A stretch of 47,256 nucleotides of DNA from Bacillota bacterium. GTDB lineage: Bacteria; Bacillota; Clostridia; Clostridiales; Clostridiaceae. The notes under the pieces are model-generated. The model did not search any database. It saw nothing but the letters and a program-made list of their open reading frames with translations, and was not told the DNA's origin. Shown piece by piece: positions 9,444 to 17,667 of this stretch. Made by a program: the position numbers and the translations under genes. Position 1 is the stretch's first letter; each line of letters begins with the position of its first letter. The stretch is taken from positions 1-47,256 of the forward strand of contig JAGFXP010000013.1 in the NCBI GenBank assembly GCA_017861315.1, in the 5' to 3' direction.

Positions 9444-11639
9444 TTAAAGCAGACTTGTAGGGTTAATGTCTATGCTAACCCTTATACTATTATAAACGTC
9501 TTTGGTCAAATCATAAATAGTTTTTCTTATATAATCGGCAAAATCTGGTTCTATTTTGCCTTTCAGTATAAGCTGCCACCTGTGAGAATCCTTGATTTTT
9601 GAAATCATGCACGGGCTTGGGCCTAACAACTCAATTCTATCATAGCCGGCAACTATATTCTTTAATATAATACCAACATTCTGTATACATTTTATTAACA
9701 ATTCTTCCTGTTCGCTGCTCATATTCACGCTCAGAATCTCGGTGAACGGAGGGTAGTCCATGAGCCTTCTTATTTCAATCTCCTCCCTGAAGAAGCCCTC
9801 GTAATCACCCTTCACAGCATATCCGATGCTGTAGTTGTCCGGATTGTACGTCTGGACAATGACTTTCCCAGCTTTCCTTCCCCTGCCAGCTCTGCCTGAA
9901 ACCTGGGTTATGAGCTGGAAAGTCCTCTCTCCCGACCTGAAATCAGGAAGGTTCAGAGAAAGGTCTGCAGCAATGATTCCCACAAGCGTAACATTTTTGA
10001 AGTCAAGACCCTTTGCCACCATCTGCGTTCCTATCAGTATGTCAGCCTCCTGGTTCTTGAATCTGTTGTATATGCTTTCATGGGAATCCTTTTTCCTCGT
10101 AGTGTCGAAATCCATCCTGAGGGTCCTTGCACCCGGAAACTGTTTTCTCGCCTCAGATTCAATCCTTTCGGTGCCTATGCCGAAGTACTTGATGTATTTG
10201 CTTCCGCAGCTAGGGCAAAGCTTGTCAAGCCTCCTGCTCTTGCCGCAGTAATGGCAGGTAAGCATTCCGCTGTCGTGATGGTAAGTGAGCGAAATATCGC
10301 AGCTTTCACATTTATACACGTACCCGCAGCTGCGGCAGGATACGAAAGTTGAAAAGCCTCTTCTGTTCAGGAAAAGGATCACCTGCTCTTTCCTGGCAAG
10401 GCATTCTTCAATGCCCTTTATGAGTTCCTGGCTGAAAATGGAGCGGTTGTTGCTTTTCAGTTCCTCCCTCATGTCCACAACCTGGATGGCCGGCATTTTT
10501 GCTCCGTCGGCCCTCTCCTTGAGAGTGAAAAGCTCCATCTCCCCCGTGGCTGCCCTGTAGTAGCTCTCCAGCGAGGGGGTTGCCGAACCGAGCACGACTT
10601 TGCACCCGGTCAAGCCGCTCTTTATCTCGGCGATTTCCCTGGCATGGTATTTAGGATCGCTGTCGGATTTGTAGCTGCCCTCATGCTCCTCGTCAATGAC
10701 GATCATCCCCAGGTTCTCAAAGGGCAGGAACAAGGCTGATCTTGCACCTATGGCCACCTTTACTTTTCCCTCCTTGACCCTGAACCATTCATCGAAGCGC
10801 TCACCCTGGGACAGGCGGCTGTGAAACACGCTGATGTCGCTTCCGAACCTGCCTTTGAACCTCTCGACCATCTGAGGGGTGAGGGCTATCTCGGGCACAA
10901 GGATTATGGAGTCTCTTCCCTGTTCAATCATCTCGGACACCAGGTGCATGTATATCTCAGTTTTGCCGCTCCCGGTCACACCGTGTATGAGGAACTCGCT
11001 TCCGCTGGATTCAAGGATTCGTTCGACTACCCTTCGCTGCTCGGGATTCAGCTCTTTTTTTGAATAACTGCTGTATGAGCGGTCATTGTACCGGCTTATG
11101 ACCCCTTCGCGCTGCTGCAGGAAGCCGTTCTTGATCATGCTTGTGACAGAGGACAGCGAGAGTCCGAAATCATCTGCCAGCTTGTTTTTGTTGAACTTGC
11201 CGTTGTTAAGGCTTACGGTCTCCCAAATGGTTCTGTACGGCTCTTTGTCGTATCTTCCTGCGATTTTCTCGCCGGTGAAAACAAAGTTCTCCTTCCTGGT
11301 CCTGATCCCTTTGGTGATCCCGCTCGGTATGAGAACCTTTATTGCCTCTATATAGGTGCACAGATACCTTTCCCTCATCCTCTCCATCAGAGCGAGATCC
11401 TTCTCATTGAAAAGGGGCAGGTCGTCGCACAAGGAGGATATTTCCTTGACATCCCCCTTTGCAGCATCAGGAATCGACACGACAAATCCCTCCGTTCTCT
11501 TGTTGCCTTTTCCGAAAGGCACAAGCACGCGGCTGCCGATCTGCAATTTATCCTTAATCATATCCGGGACGGCATATGTAAACGCCCTGTCCAAAGCCGA
11601 CGAACTGCTGTTTATAATAACTCCTGCATATCCAACCAC
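9444..11639 (-). CDS. priA: Primosomal replication restart helicase PriA
   Basis: 3'-5' DNA helicase that reloads the replisome at stalled forks. A DNA-binding N-terminal region precedes the helicase core: Walker A GVTGSGKTE near residue 219, DEEH box near 315, GSATPS near 351. A zinc-binding insert carries Cys pairs (near 431-470), and the C-terminal helicase half has GTQMVAKGLDF and GRAGRG. The 731-residue length is normal. It starts with GTG preceded by AAGGGTGA. The coaBC stop lies 82 bp upstream, and a hairpin occupies that gap. Confidence 0.96.
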   Translation of the reverse strand: MVGYAGVIINSSSSALDRAFTYAVPDMIKDKLQIGSRVLVPFGKGNKRTEGFVVSIPDAAKGDVKEISSLCDDLPLFNEKDLALMERMRERYLCTYIEAIKVLIPSGITKGIRTRKENFVFTGEKIAGRYDKEPYRTIWETVSLNNGKFNKNKLADDFGLSLSSVTSMIKNGFLQQREGVISRYNDRSYSSYSKKELNPEQRRVVERILESSGSEFLIHGVTGSGKTEIYMHLVSEMIEQGRDSIILVPEIALTPQMVERFKGRFGSDISVFHSRLSQGERFDEWFRVKEGKVKVAIGARSALFLPFENLGMIVIDEEHEGSYKSDSDPKYHAREIAEIKSGLTGCKVVLGSATPSLESYYRAATGEMELFTLKERADGAKMPAIQVVDMREELKSNNRSIFSQELIKGIEECLARKEQVILFLNRRGFSTFVSCRSCGYVYKCESCDISLTYHHDSGMLTCHYCGKSRRLDKLCPSCGSKYIKYFGIGTERIESEARKQFPGARTLRMDFDTTRKKDSHESIYNRFKNQEADILIGTQMVAKGLDFKNVTLVGIIAADLSLNLPDFRSGERTFQLITQVSGRAGRGRKAGKVIVQTYNPDNYSIGYAVKGDYEGFFREEIEIRRLMDYPPFTEILSVNMSSEQEELLIKCIQNVGIILKNIVAGYDRIELLGPSPCMISKIKDSHRWQLILKGKIEPDFADYIRKTIYDLTKDVYNSIRVSIDINPTSLL

Positions 11640-11670
11640 AAAATCACCCTTTTCATTTATACCTTCAATT

Positions 11671-11711
11671 AATAAAGAAGCTTCCCCTGCAGGCTGTGCA
11701 AGGGAGGCTTC
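11671..11711 (-). terminator. Possible weak terminator or attenuator between coaBC and priA
   Basis: Arms GAAGCTTCCC (11678-11687) and GGGAGGCTTC (11702-11711) pair over 10 bp with one G-U, around a 14-base loop. On the minus strand the stem is followed by TTTATTAATT, which is only moderately T-rich. It sits in the one sizeable gap of an otherwise packed cluster, so it may reduce rather than stop read-through into priA. Confidence 0.45.
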
Positions 11712-11721
11712 AACATCGTTT

Positions 11722-12909
11722 CTATTCTCTGTTTTTTAGAATAATATTGAAAAGCTCCCTGGCAACATTTCTCTTTGCCATGCTTTCCAGATAAATCGGA
11801 TCTCCGTCTCGCCTTAGTATGGTAACCTTATTGTCGTCAGTCGCAAATCCGGTTTTAGTAATGTCATTAGCCACGATATAGTCGAGGTTTTTCTTTTCAA
11901 GTTTTCCCTGCGCGTTCTCAAGAAGGTCATGGCTTTCGGCTGCAAAGCCCACAAGTATCTGATTGGTCTTCATCTCTCCAAGCTTCTTGAGTATATCAAA
12001 ATCCTTGACAAACTCGATCGCCAGATCAGAGGATGCTTTTTTGATTTTAGCATCAGAGTAGGTCTTCGGCTTGTAATCCGCTACTGCAGCTGCCTTTATA
12101 ACTATGTCTGCCTCTCCGAACCTGCTGGTCACGGCGTTGTACATGTCCCCTGTGGTCTTTACATTTATCAGTTCAACCCCGTAAGGAGGCTTGATATGGG
12201 ATGGTCCGCTTACCAGAACAACCTCGGCGCCTCTGTATGCCGCCTCTTCAGCTATGGCATAGCCCATCTTGCCTGAGGATCTGTTTGTTATGTACCTTAC
12301 AGGATCGATTGGCGCTATGGTAGGTCCTGCTGTAACGAGCACCTTTTTCCCCTTGAGGTCTTTGATGTCGTATAGTTCCTTCATGACGCAGTCGCATATT
12401 TCTTCGGTATCGGCAAGCTTTCCTATTCCAGTGTCGCCGCAGGCAAGCCTTCCCTCTGCAGGATCTATGAACTTGAATCCGTGGACTCTTAATCTTGCAA
12501 TGTTCTCCTGAAGTATGCTGTTCGTGTACATTCCGGTATTCATAGCCGGAGCCACAAGTACTGGAGCTTTTGTTGCCATCACCGTTGTGGTGAGAAGATC
12601 ATCGGCTATACCGTTTGAAACTTTTCCAATAAAATTGGCAGTAGCAGGGACTATGAGCATGGCATCGGCCTTCTGCGCAAGGGAAATATGCTGTATCTCC
12701 CAGGCTTTCGGCTCCACAAACATGTCAGTGCTCACCAGGTTCTGGCTCATTGTCTGAAAGCTTAAGGGGCTTACGAACTCTGTGGCAGCTTCTGTCATTA
12801 TGACATGGATATTCACGTTTTTTTTCTTCAACGCGCTTATAATATCAAGAACCTTGTATACTGCTATCCCGCCGCAGACACCGATTACTACTGTTTTTTT
12901 GTTTTCCAT
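11722..12909 (-). CDS. coaBC: Bifunctional phosphopantothenoylcysteine decarboxylase/synthetase
   Basis: Two consecutive steps of coenzyme A synthesis: CoaB joins 4'-phosphopantothenate and cysteine, CoaC decarboxylates the product. The N-terminal flavoprotein CoaC half (about 1-185) has GGIAVYK, the catalytic-type His in EIQHISLA, PAMNTGMY and the GRLACGDTGIG loop with the proton-donor Cys. The CoaB half begins VLVTAGPTIAPIDPVRYITN and has the NRSSGKMG motif. The 395-residue fusion is standard. It lies 2 bp after rpoZ. Confidence 0.96.
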   Translation of the reverse strand: MENKKTVVIGVCGGIAVYKVLDIISALKKKNVNIHVIMTEAATEFVSPLSFQTMSQNLVSTDMFVEPKAWEIQHISLAQKADAMLIVPATANFIGKVSNGIADDLLTTTVMATKAPVLVAPAMNTGMYTNSILQENIARLRVHGFKFIDPAEGRLACGDTGIGKLADTEEICDCVMKELYDIKDLKGKKVLVTAGPTIAPIDPVRYITNRSSGKMGYAIAEEAAYRGAEVVLVSGPSHIKPPYGVELINVKTTGDMYNAVTSRFGEADIVIKAAAVADYKPKTYSDAKIKKASSDLAIEFVKDFDILKKLGEMKTNQILVGFAAESHDLLENAQGKLEKKNLDYIVANDITKTGFATDDNKVTILRRDGDPIYLESMAKRNVARELFNIILKNRE

Positions 12910-12911
12910 TT

Positions 12912-13130
12912 CTATTTGATACCTTCTTTTACAGTTTCATATGTTAACAGATCGTCGTTTATCTCATTGATAGCTATGGTTACAGGCTTGTTTGAGTCTA
13001 TGCTTTCAAGCGGCTCCTGGCCGTCTATCAGCTGTCTTGCCCTCTTTGCAGTCATTGTGACCAGTGTGTATCTGCTGTTAACTTTCTTAAGCAGATCGAC
13101 GATTGATGGGTTAATCATAGAGTTATTCAT
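12912..13130 (-). CDS. rpoZ: RNA polymerase omega subunit
   Basis: Small subunit that helps assemble and stabilise RNA polymerase. The 72-residue protein has the omega signature: MINPSIVDLL, NSRYTLVTMTAKRARQL near residues 18-34, and KPVTIAINEI near 48-57. The ATG at 13130 has AGGAGGT 8 bases upstream, inside the end of gmk, and overlaps that gene by 8 bp. The gmk-rpoZ pairing is conserved in Firmicutes. Confidence 0.95.
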   Translation of the reverse strand: MNNSMINPSIVDLLKKVNSRYTLVTMTAKRARQLIDGQEPLESIDSNKPVTIAINEINDDLLTYETVKEGIK

Positions 13131-13740
13131 GTATTTCTACCTCCTCCGAGTCTAAAATCTTTTCTTTAAGCCTGTCAACCCTGCATTTTTCAGCAGAAAG
13201 TATGGCTTTTATCTTATCGACCGCATTTTCTACGGTGTCGTTGACAACTGCATAGTTGTATTTTGAAATGTAATTCATCTCATGATAAGCGGATTTGAAC
13301 CTTCTCATGAGTGATTCCTCTGTTTCGGTGCCACGGTTTGTTATCCTCTTCTTCAGTTCTTCCATTGAAGGAGGAAGAATGAATATGAATACGCCCTCGG
13401 GGTACTGCTGCTTGACCTTCAATGCGCCCTGGATGTCGATTTCAAGCAGGACATCCTTGCCGCTGTAGATTGCCTCCAGAGCCTTCCATTTAGGGGTGCC
13501 GTAGTAGTTTCCGTAAACCTCTGCATATTCGAAGAAATCATCATTTTCGATTTTTTCAAGAAATTCCTGCCTGCTCAAAAAATAGTAATTAACTCCGTCG
13601 ATCTCCCCGGCTCTCGGCTCCCTTGTGGTAGCTGAAACGGAAATCCAAAGGTCTTTGTCTTCGGACAGGGCTTTACAGATGGTTCCTTTGCCAGTTCCTG
13701 ATGGACCCGAAATTACTATTAGAAGTCCATTGTTAGCCAT
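13123..13740 (-). CDS. gmk: Guanylate kinase
   Basis: Phosphorylates GMP to GDP with ATP. P-loop SGPSGTGKGT near residues 9-18, SATTREPRAGEIDGVNY (GMP binding) near 35-51, and YGNYYGTPK near 75-83 are all present. At 205 residues it is standard. The start codon overlaps the remA stop by one base, and its end overlaps rpoZ. The short acidic C-terminal tail (SEEVEIHE) encodes the ribosome site for rpoZ. Confidence 0.97.
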   Translation of the reverse strand: MANNGLLIVISGPSGTGKGTICKALSEDKDLWISVSATTREPRAGEIDGVNYYFLSRQEFLEKIENDDFFEYAEVYGNYYGTPKWKALEAIYSGKDVLLEIDIQGALKVKQQYPEGVFIFILPPSMEELKKRITNRGTETEESLMRRFKSAYHEMNYISKYNYAVVNDTVENAVDKIKAILSAEKCRVDRLKEKILDSEEVEIHE

Positions 13741-14018
13741 TAGTTTTCACCTTCGCCTATATCTTCAGCCTCTTCGTCTTTCAATGCAAGCCTGTGAGCA
13801 ACTGTTTCAGGCTGTACCGCTGAAAGTATTACATGGTCGCTGTCAGTGATTATGACAGCTCTTGTCCTTCTGCCATAGGTAGCGTCAATGAGCATGCCTC
13901 TGTCCCTGGCTTCCTGAATTATTCTTTTGATCGGCGCAGATTCAGGGCTGACTATTGCCACCAGCCTGTTCGCTGAAACGATATTTCCAAACCCTATGTT
14001 TATCAATTTTATTCCCAT
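13740..14018 (-). CDS. remA: RemA family extracellular matrix regulator (DUF370)
   Basis: A 92-residue DUF370 protein. In B. subtilis RemA is a DNA-binding activator of biofilm matrix and osmoprotection genes. The family core [20 protein letters not shown] and the [15 protein letters not shown] segment are clear. The C-terminal tail ([11 protein letters not shown]) is acidic and longer than in some relatives. ATG follows GGGGGAT. The yicC-remA-gmk order is that of B. subtilis. Matrix control in this organism is an inference from the family. Confidence 0.92.
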   Translation of the reverse strand: MGIKLINIGFGNIVSANRLVAIVSPESAPIKRIIQEARDRGMLIDATYGRRTRAVIITDSDHVILSAVQPETVAHRLALKDEEAEDIGEGEN

Positions 14019-14034
14019 TCTAATCCCCCTAATA

Positions 14035-14913
14035 CTATTCTAGATTTTGTACCTGCTCTCTTATCTTTTCAATCTCGTTCTTAATGCTAAGCATGATATT
14101 GATAACGTCTAGGTTGCTTGCCTTTGAGGCTATGGTGTTTGTTTCCCTGTTCATTTCCTGTATTATGAAGTCAAGTTTTCTGCCCACAGGCTCATCCATA
14201 TCCAGTGTCTCTATGACCTGGACCAGATGGCTTTTCAGCCTTACAATCTCTTCATCTATGGAAGCTTTGTCTGCAAGCAGGGCAACTTCCATCGCAAGCC
14301 TGTTTTCGTCCACCTTGTAGTCTTTTAGGAGGTCGTTAAGTCTAACCTTTAGCTTGTTCTGGTATTCCTGTACTATATCGGCCGACTTCTCTTCTATTAC
14401 AAGGACCATGTCCTTTATGCCCCTGCATTTGGCGATTATGTCTTCCTTGAGCTTCAGTCCTTCTCTTTCCCTCATCTGCAGCATCATGTCGAGCGCATCA
14501 TTCAGCGCCTTCGCGAGGCTTTCCCAAAGTTCCTCCACATCTTCATCTTCCTGCTTAGCGGTTATGACTTCCGGGAATTTTGAAATAAGGGAGAGGTTAA
14601 CTTCATCCCTCAGGCTGTATCTTTCCTTTAGTTCTGTAAGGCAGCTGTAGTAGGAATCTGCCAAAGACTTGTTCAAAAAAGCCGAAACATCTTTCTTGTC
14701 GAAAAGATTCTGGGTCAGGAAAAGATCGATCTTGCCCCTGTTCAGCTTTGACTGAACAGTTTTTCTGATCCTGTCCTCCAGCGGCAATAAGCTTTTGGGG
14801 ATTTTGATGCTGAGGTCGCAGTATCTGTGGTTGACGCTCTTTATCTCAACGGTATAGCTGCGGCCGTCCATTTCAATGGTGCCCCGTCCATACCCTGTCA
14901 TGCTTCTAATCAT
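14035..14913 (-). CDS. yicC: YicC/YloC family endoribonuclease
   Basis: YicC-like protein; Escherichia coli YicC is reported to act in RNA turnover. I start at the ATG at 14913, giving the family N terminus [11 protein letters not shown] with AAGGGTG ahead of it; the frame extends 10 codons further without support. [19 protein letters not shown] near residue 22, the charged coiled middle, and the C-terminal [17 protein letters not shown] and [11 protein letters not shown] ends are diagnostic. Length is about 292 residues. It is the first gene of the housekeeping cluster, next to the minus-strand promoters at 14953-15004. Confidence 0.94.
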   Translation of the reverse strand: MIRSMTGYGRGTIEMDGRSYTVEIKSVNHRYCDLSIKIPKSLLPLEDRIRKTVQSKLNRGKIDLFLTQNLFDKKDVSAFLNKSLADSYYSCLTELKERYSLRDEVNLSLISKFPEVITAKQEDEDVEELWESLAKALNDALDMMLQMREREGLKLKEDIIAKCRGIKDMVLVIEEKSADIVQEYQNKLKVRLNDLLKDYKVDENRLAMEVALLADKASIDEEIVRLKSHLVQVIETLDMDEPVGRKLDFIIQEMNRETNTIASKASNLDVINIMLSIKNEIEKIREQVQNLE

Positions 14914-14952
14914 TCTATTCACCCTTCCGCATTTCAATGTCAATTCATACTA

Positions 14953-14982
14953 ATTATACATAATAATTATAAATAATTTCAA
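14953..14982 (-). promoter_or_regulatory. Promoter for the yicC-thiN cluster
   Basis: On the minus strand TTGAAA (14982-14977), an 18-bp spacer and TATAAT (14958-14953) lie 40-70 bp upstream of yicC. A second minus-strand TATAAT with an extended TGG (15003-14995) lies further out and may be another start. Confidence 0.65.
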
Positions 14983-15071
14983 GATGTCTAATGCATTATA
15001 CCACATTTTAAACAAGTTTATACATTTTTTTCATCCTTTTTTATATAGCATCAATATATTGATTTTGACCG

Positions 15072-15100
15072 TTTACAACCGAACATATGTTTGGTATAAT
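15072..15100 (+). promoter_or_regulatory. Sigma-A promoter of the radical SAM/DUF4130 operon
   Basis: TTTACA at 15072-15077, a 17-bp spacer and TATAAT at 15095-15100, with an extended TGG immediately before the -10 box. This is a strong consensus promoter. Its spacer is filled by the LexA box at 15080-15093. Confidence 0.85.
15080..15093 (+). promoter_or_regulatory. LexA (SOS) operator
   Basis: CGAACATATGTTTG matches the Bacillus-type LexA/DinR box, CGAAC-N4-GTTCG, at all positions but one, where T replaces C in the right arm. The extended inverted repeat ACCGAACAT/ATGTTTGGT has one mismatch. It lies between the -35 and -10 boxes, an ideal place for repression. I infer that the downstream pair is DNA-damage inducible. 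Confidence 0.82.
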
Positions 15101-15130
15101 TGAAGAAAGTAATGAAAGGATGTGGATTCT

Positions 15131-16447
15131 TTGGATATCCGGGAAAAGCTCCGCATACTTTCCGCGGCGGCAAAATTCGATGTCTCCTGTTCCTCCAGCG
15201 GCGGCTCAAGGAAAAATAAGCCGGGCGGGATAGGAAATTCAGCACCCGCAGGCATCTGCCACAGCTTCACATCAGACGGGAGGTGCATCTCCCTCCTGAA
15301 GATACTCCTCACCAACTACTGCGTATATGACTGCGCCTATTGCGTCAACCGCTCCACGAGCGATGTGGAGCGGGCTGCATTCACCCCTGAGGAGATAGCC
15401 GACCTCACCATAAATTTCTACAGGAGAAATTATATCGAGGGGCTCTTCCTGAGTTCTGCAGTTTTCAGAGATCCTGACCATACGATGGAACTTATGATCC
15501 GTGCAGCCGCCATCCTCAGGAACGAATACAGCTTCAACGGGTACATCCATCTGAAGGCCATTCCGGGGGCTGATCCGCTGCTTATAGAAAAAGCCGGCGC
15601 TCTGTCAGACAGGATGAGCGTGAACATAGAGCTTCCCTCAAGCAGAAGCCTGATGCTTCTGGCTCCGCAGAAAAGCCGTGACAACGTGCTTAAGCCTATG
15701 TCCCAGATAAGCGCGCAGATATCGGCTGCCAAGCTGGAAAGGAAAACTGTAAGCAATGCTCCGAAATTTGTACCCGCAGGGCAGAGCACACAGCTTATCG
15801 TGGGAGCATCGCCTGAAAGCGACTTCAGAATAATAAGCCTCTCCGAGAGTCTCTATGAGAAGTACAGGCTCAAGAGGGTCTACTATTCAGCCTACGTACC
15901 TGTTTCTAACAGCCCGCTTCTCCCAAGCATAAGATTCTCCCCTCTCCTGCGAGAACACAGGCTTTATCAGGCTGACTGGCTCCTCCGTTTCTACGGCTTC
16001 AAGGCATCTGAAATCCTCTCTGAGGGCAGCCCAACCCTTGACCTCAATCATGACCCCAAGACGAACTGGGCACTTAACAATATTGACTTTTTCCCCGTGG
16101 AAATCAACAAAGCCTCCTACCGGGAGCTCCTCAGGGTTCCCGGAATTGGAATGACCTCGGCCAAAAGGATCATCTCCGCGAGATGGGTACGGTCTCTTGA
16201 TTTCTCAGATCTGAAGGTCCTCGGAATAGTGATGAAAAGGGCCCAGTATTTCATTACTTGCGGAGGAAGGTATTTCGGCGACGTTCCTTTCAGCGGACCG
16301 AGAATCCGCGGCCGGCTTTCTCCTAAGCAGGATCTCAACCTAAGGGAGCTTGAGAAAAATTCGTTTGAGCAGCTCAGCTTCCTTGATTCCTCAAGCAGGC
16401 TGCTCATAGGCAGCGCTGCGTCAACAAGCATGAGCGGTGAATTTTAG
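15131..16447 (+). CDS. Putative DNA modification/repair radical SAM protein
   Basis: Belongs to a radical SAM family that travels with a DUF4130-type partner and has been proposed to act in DNA modification or repair; no reaction is established. I start at TTG 15131, 10 bases after AAAGGA, giving MDIREKLRILSAAAKFDVSC; a GTG at 15122 is almost on top of that site. Cys64, Cys68 and Cys71 (CVYDCAYC) form the iron-sulfur cluster motif. Further conserved Cys lie near 20, 43 and 52. A helix-hairpin-helix (NKASYRELLRVPGIG, near 326) suggests DNA binding. Length is 438 residues. It is followed 15 bp later by its partner. Confidence 0.9.
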   Translation: MDIREKLRILSAAAKFDVSCSSSGGSRKNKPGGIGNSAPAGICHSFTSDGRCISLLKILLTNYCVYDCAYCVNRSTSDVERAAFTPEEIADLTINFYRRNYIEGLFLSSAVFRDPDHTMELMIRAAAILRNEYSFNGYIHLKAIPGADPLLIEKAGALSDRMSVNIELPSSRSLMLLAPQKSRDNVLKPMSQISAQISAAKLERKTVSNAPKFVPAGQSTQLIVGASPESDFRIISLSESLYEKYRLKRVYYSAYVPVSNSPLLPSIRFSPLLREHRLYQADWLLRFYGFKASEILSEGSPTLDLNHDPKTNWALNNIDFFPVEINKASYRELLRVPGIGMTSAKRIISARWVRSLDFSDLKVLGIVMKRAQYFITCGGRYFGDVPFSGPRIRGRLSPKQDLNLRELEKNSFEQLSFLDSSSRLLIGSAASTSMSGEF

Positions 16448-16462
16448 AAAGGAGCAAGGGAT

Positions 16463-17230
16463 ATGAATGCAACTGGATATATTTACGACGGAACATTCGA
16501 AGGACTCCTCACATGCATATACGAAGCATACTACAGGCATGAGAACCCCGTTTTTATCCTGGAAAGCAAAAAATACAGCGACGGCATACAGGGGACGCTT
16601 TTTTCGCTGCTGGAGTCGCCGCTGCGTATAGAGACTGACATACCCAAAGCCGGCAGGGTATACAATGCTGTGGAGAAAAATATATCGGCAGAGGCAATGG
16701 AAACGATCTATAATGTTTTTCTATCCGAAATACCCGGTTTCGAACTCATGATACTTGAATACGTCAGGCTTGGCTTCAGGACCGGCTACGACCTGAACAA
16801 GAACCTGCAGGATAAAAGGGTAATGGACATGATCAGGGCAGAGAGAAAGGTTGTTTTCGAAGTCCACAGGATGCACGGTTTCCTCAGGTTTCAGGAAATG
16901 CCAGGCTTCTTCTACGCTCCCTTCGAGCCCGACCACAACATAACCGCGCTTGTGACCCCGCACTTTGCGGAAAGGCTTCCCGATCAGGATTTCATCATCC
17001 ATGATCTTGGGCGAGGCATAGCTTCTGTGTGCAGAAGGGGTGACTGGTTCGTTACAAGCATTGAGGGATCAGTCCGGGCGGATTTCCTCCAGGGTAAGGG
17101 TGGCAATATTTACGAGGATCTGTGGAAGGGCTACTTCAGCTGGGCCTCTATTGACGAAAGAAATAACCCGGGAAATCAAAAACGCCAGATGCCCAAAAGA
17201 TATTGGAAGCATCTGACGGAGTTTCAGTAG
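16463..17230 (+). CDS. DUF4130-type DNA metabolism protein, partner of the radical SAM protein
   Basis: A 255-residue protein recognisable by its N terminus (YIYDGTFEGLLTCIYEAYY) and its C-terminal PKRYWKHLTEFQ. Homologues are encoded beside the radical SAM gene and in some genomes are fused to a uracil-DNA glycosylase-like domain; no such domain is present here. Its biochemical activity is unknown. ATG has AAAGGAGCAAGG upstream and the gene is in one operon with its partner under the LexA-box promoter. Its end converges, 2 bp away, on the LapA-like gene, with no terminator visible between them. Confidence 0.88.
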   Translation: MNATGYIYDGTFEGLLTCIYEAYYRHENPVFILESKKYSDGIQGTLFSLLESPLRIETDIPKAGRVYNAVEKNISAEAMETIYNVFLSEIPGFELMILEYVRLGFRTGYDLNKNLQDKRVMDMIRAERKVVFEVHRMHGFLRFQEMPGFFYAPFEPDHNITALVTPHFAERLPDQDFIIHDLGRGIASVCRRGDWFVTSIEGSVRADFLQGKGGNIYEDLWKGYFSWASIDERNNPGNQKRQMPKRYWKHLTEFQ

Positions 17231-17232
17231 GA

Positions 17233-17601
17233 TCAGGCTTTGCTTTCTGCACCCTTGCCGGCGTCACTGCCTGCTGTTTCAGGCGGTGCTGCCGCTACCT
17301 TCAGAGATGAAATCTCTAAATCCATTTTTTTGATTGTATCGCCCAGCTCTTGATTCTTTGACTTGTAGTACTTGATTTCCGAATTCAGCTCCCTGACCTT
17401 CTTAAGAGATTTCAGTTTGCCGAAAAGCCCGAAAAATATTGTGATGACCGCGCCAATGACAGCTGACAGGATTATTACTATCGACTGAGAAAGCTCGTAC
17501 CTGGCAAAAAACAATCTGATTGTTACAACATCGGAATTAAGCGCAGCAAATACTGCTATGATTATGGAAAAAAGCAATGAAATCACAAACCAAACCTGCA
17601 T
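17233..17601 (-). CDS. LapA-family (DUF1049) membrane protein
   Basis: Small membrane protein of 122 residues. The start at 17601 gives MQVWFVISLLFSIIIAVFAA and has AAGGGA 5 bases upstream; the longer frame begins at a TTG without a site. Two hydrophobic helices (about 1-22 and 38-60) are followed by a coiled coil (LKKVRELNSEIKYYKSKNQE near 65-84) and a low-complexity Ala/Gly/Glu tail. LapA-like proteins organise membrane-associated assemblies in E. coli; the role here is unknown. A good promoter lies directly upstream. Confidence 0.8.
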   Translation of the reverse strand: MQVWFVISLLFSIIIAVFAALNSDVVTIRLFFARYELSQSIVIILSAVIGAVITIFFGLFGKLKSLKKVRELNSEIKYYKSKNQELGDTIKKMDLEISSLKVAAAPPETAGSDAGKGAESKA

Positions 17602-17637
17602 AATATCCCTTCCCTTCCTCAACTGTTTATTACATAT

Positions 17638-17666
17638 ATTATACGCATTAAGGAAAATATAGTCAA
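17638..17666 (-). promoter_or_regulatory. Promoter of the LapA-like gene
   Basis: Minus-strand TTGACT (17666-17661), 17-bp spacer, TATAAT (17643-17638), 36 bp before the start codon. It begins right after the stop of the upstream TrmB gene. Confidence 0.75.
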
Positions 17667-17667
17667 T

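Noticed and set aside
10408..10605. Minus-strand 65-residue frame within priA
   Set aside because: It is an alternative frame of the PriA helicase coding sequence with no start signals.
14914..15130. A small RNA or small gene in the yicC-radical SAM gap
   Set aside because: Only promoters and the LexA box are evident; no hairpin followed by T and no frame with a ribosome site was found.
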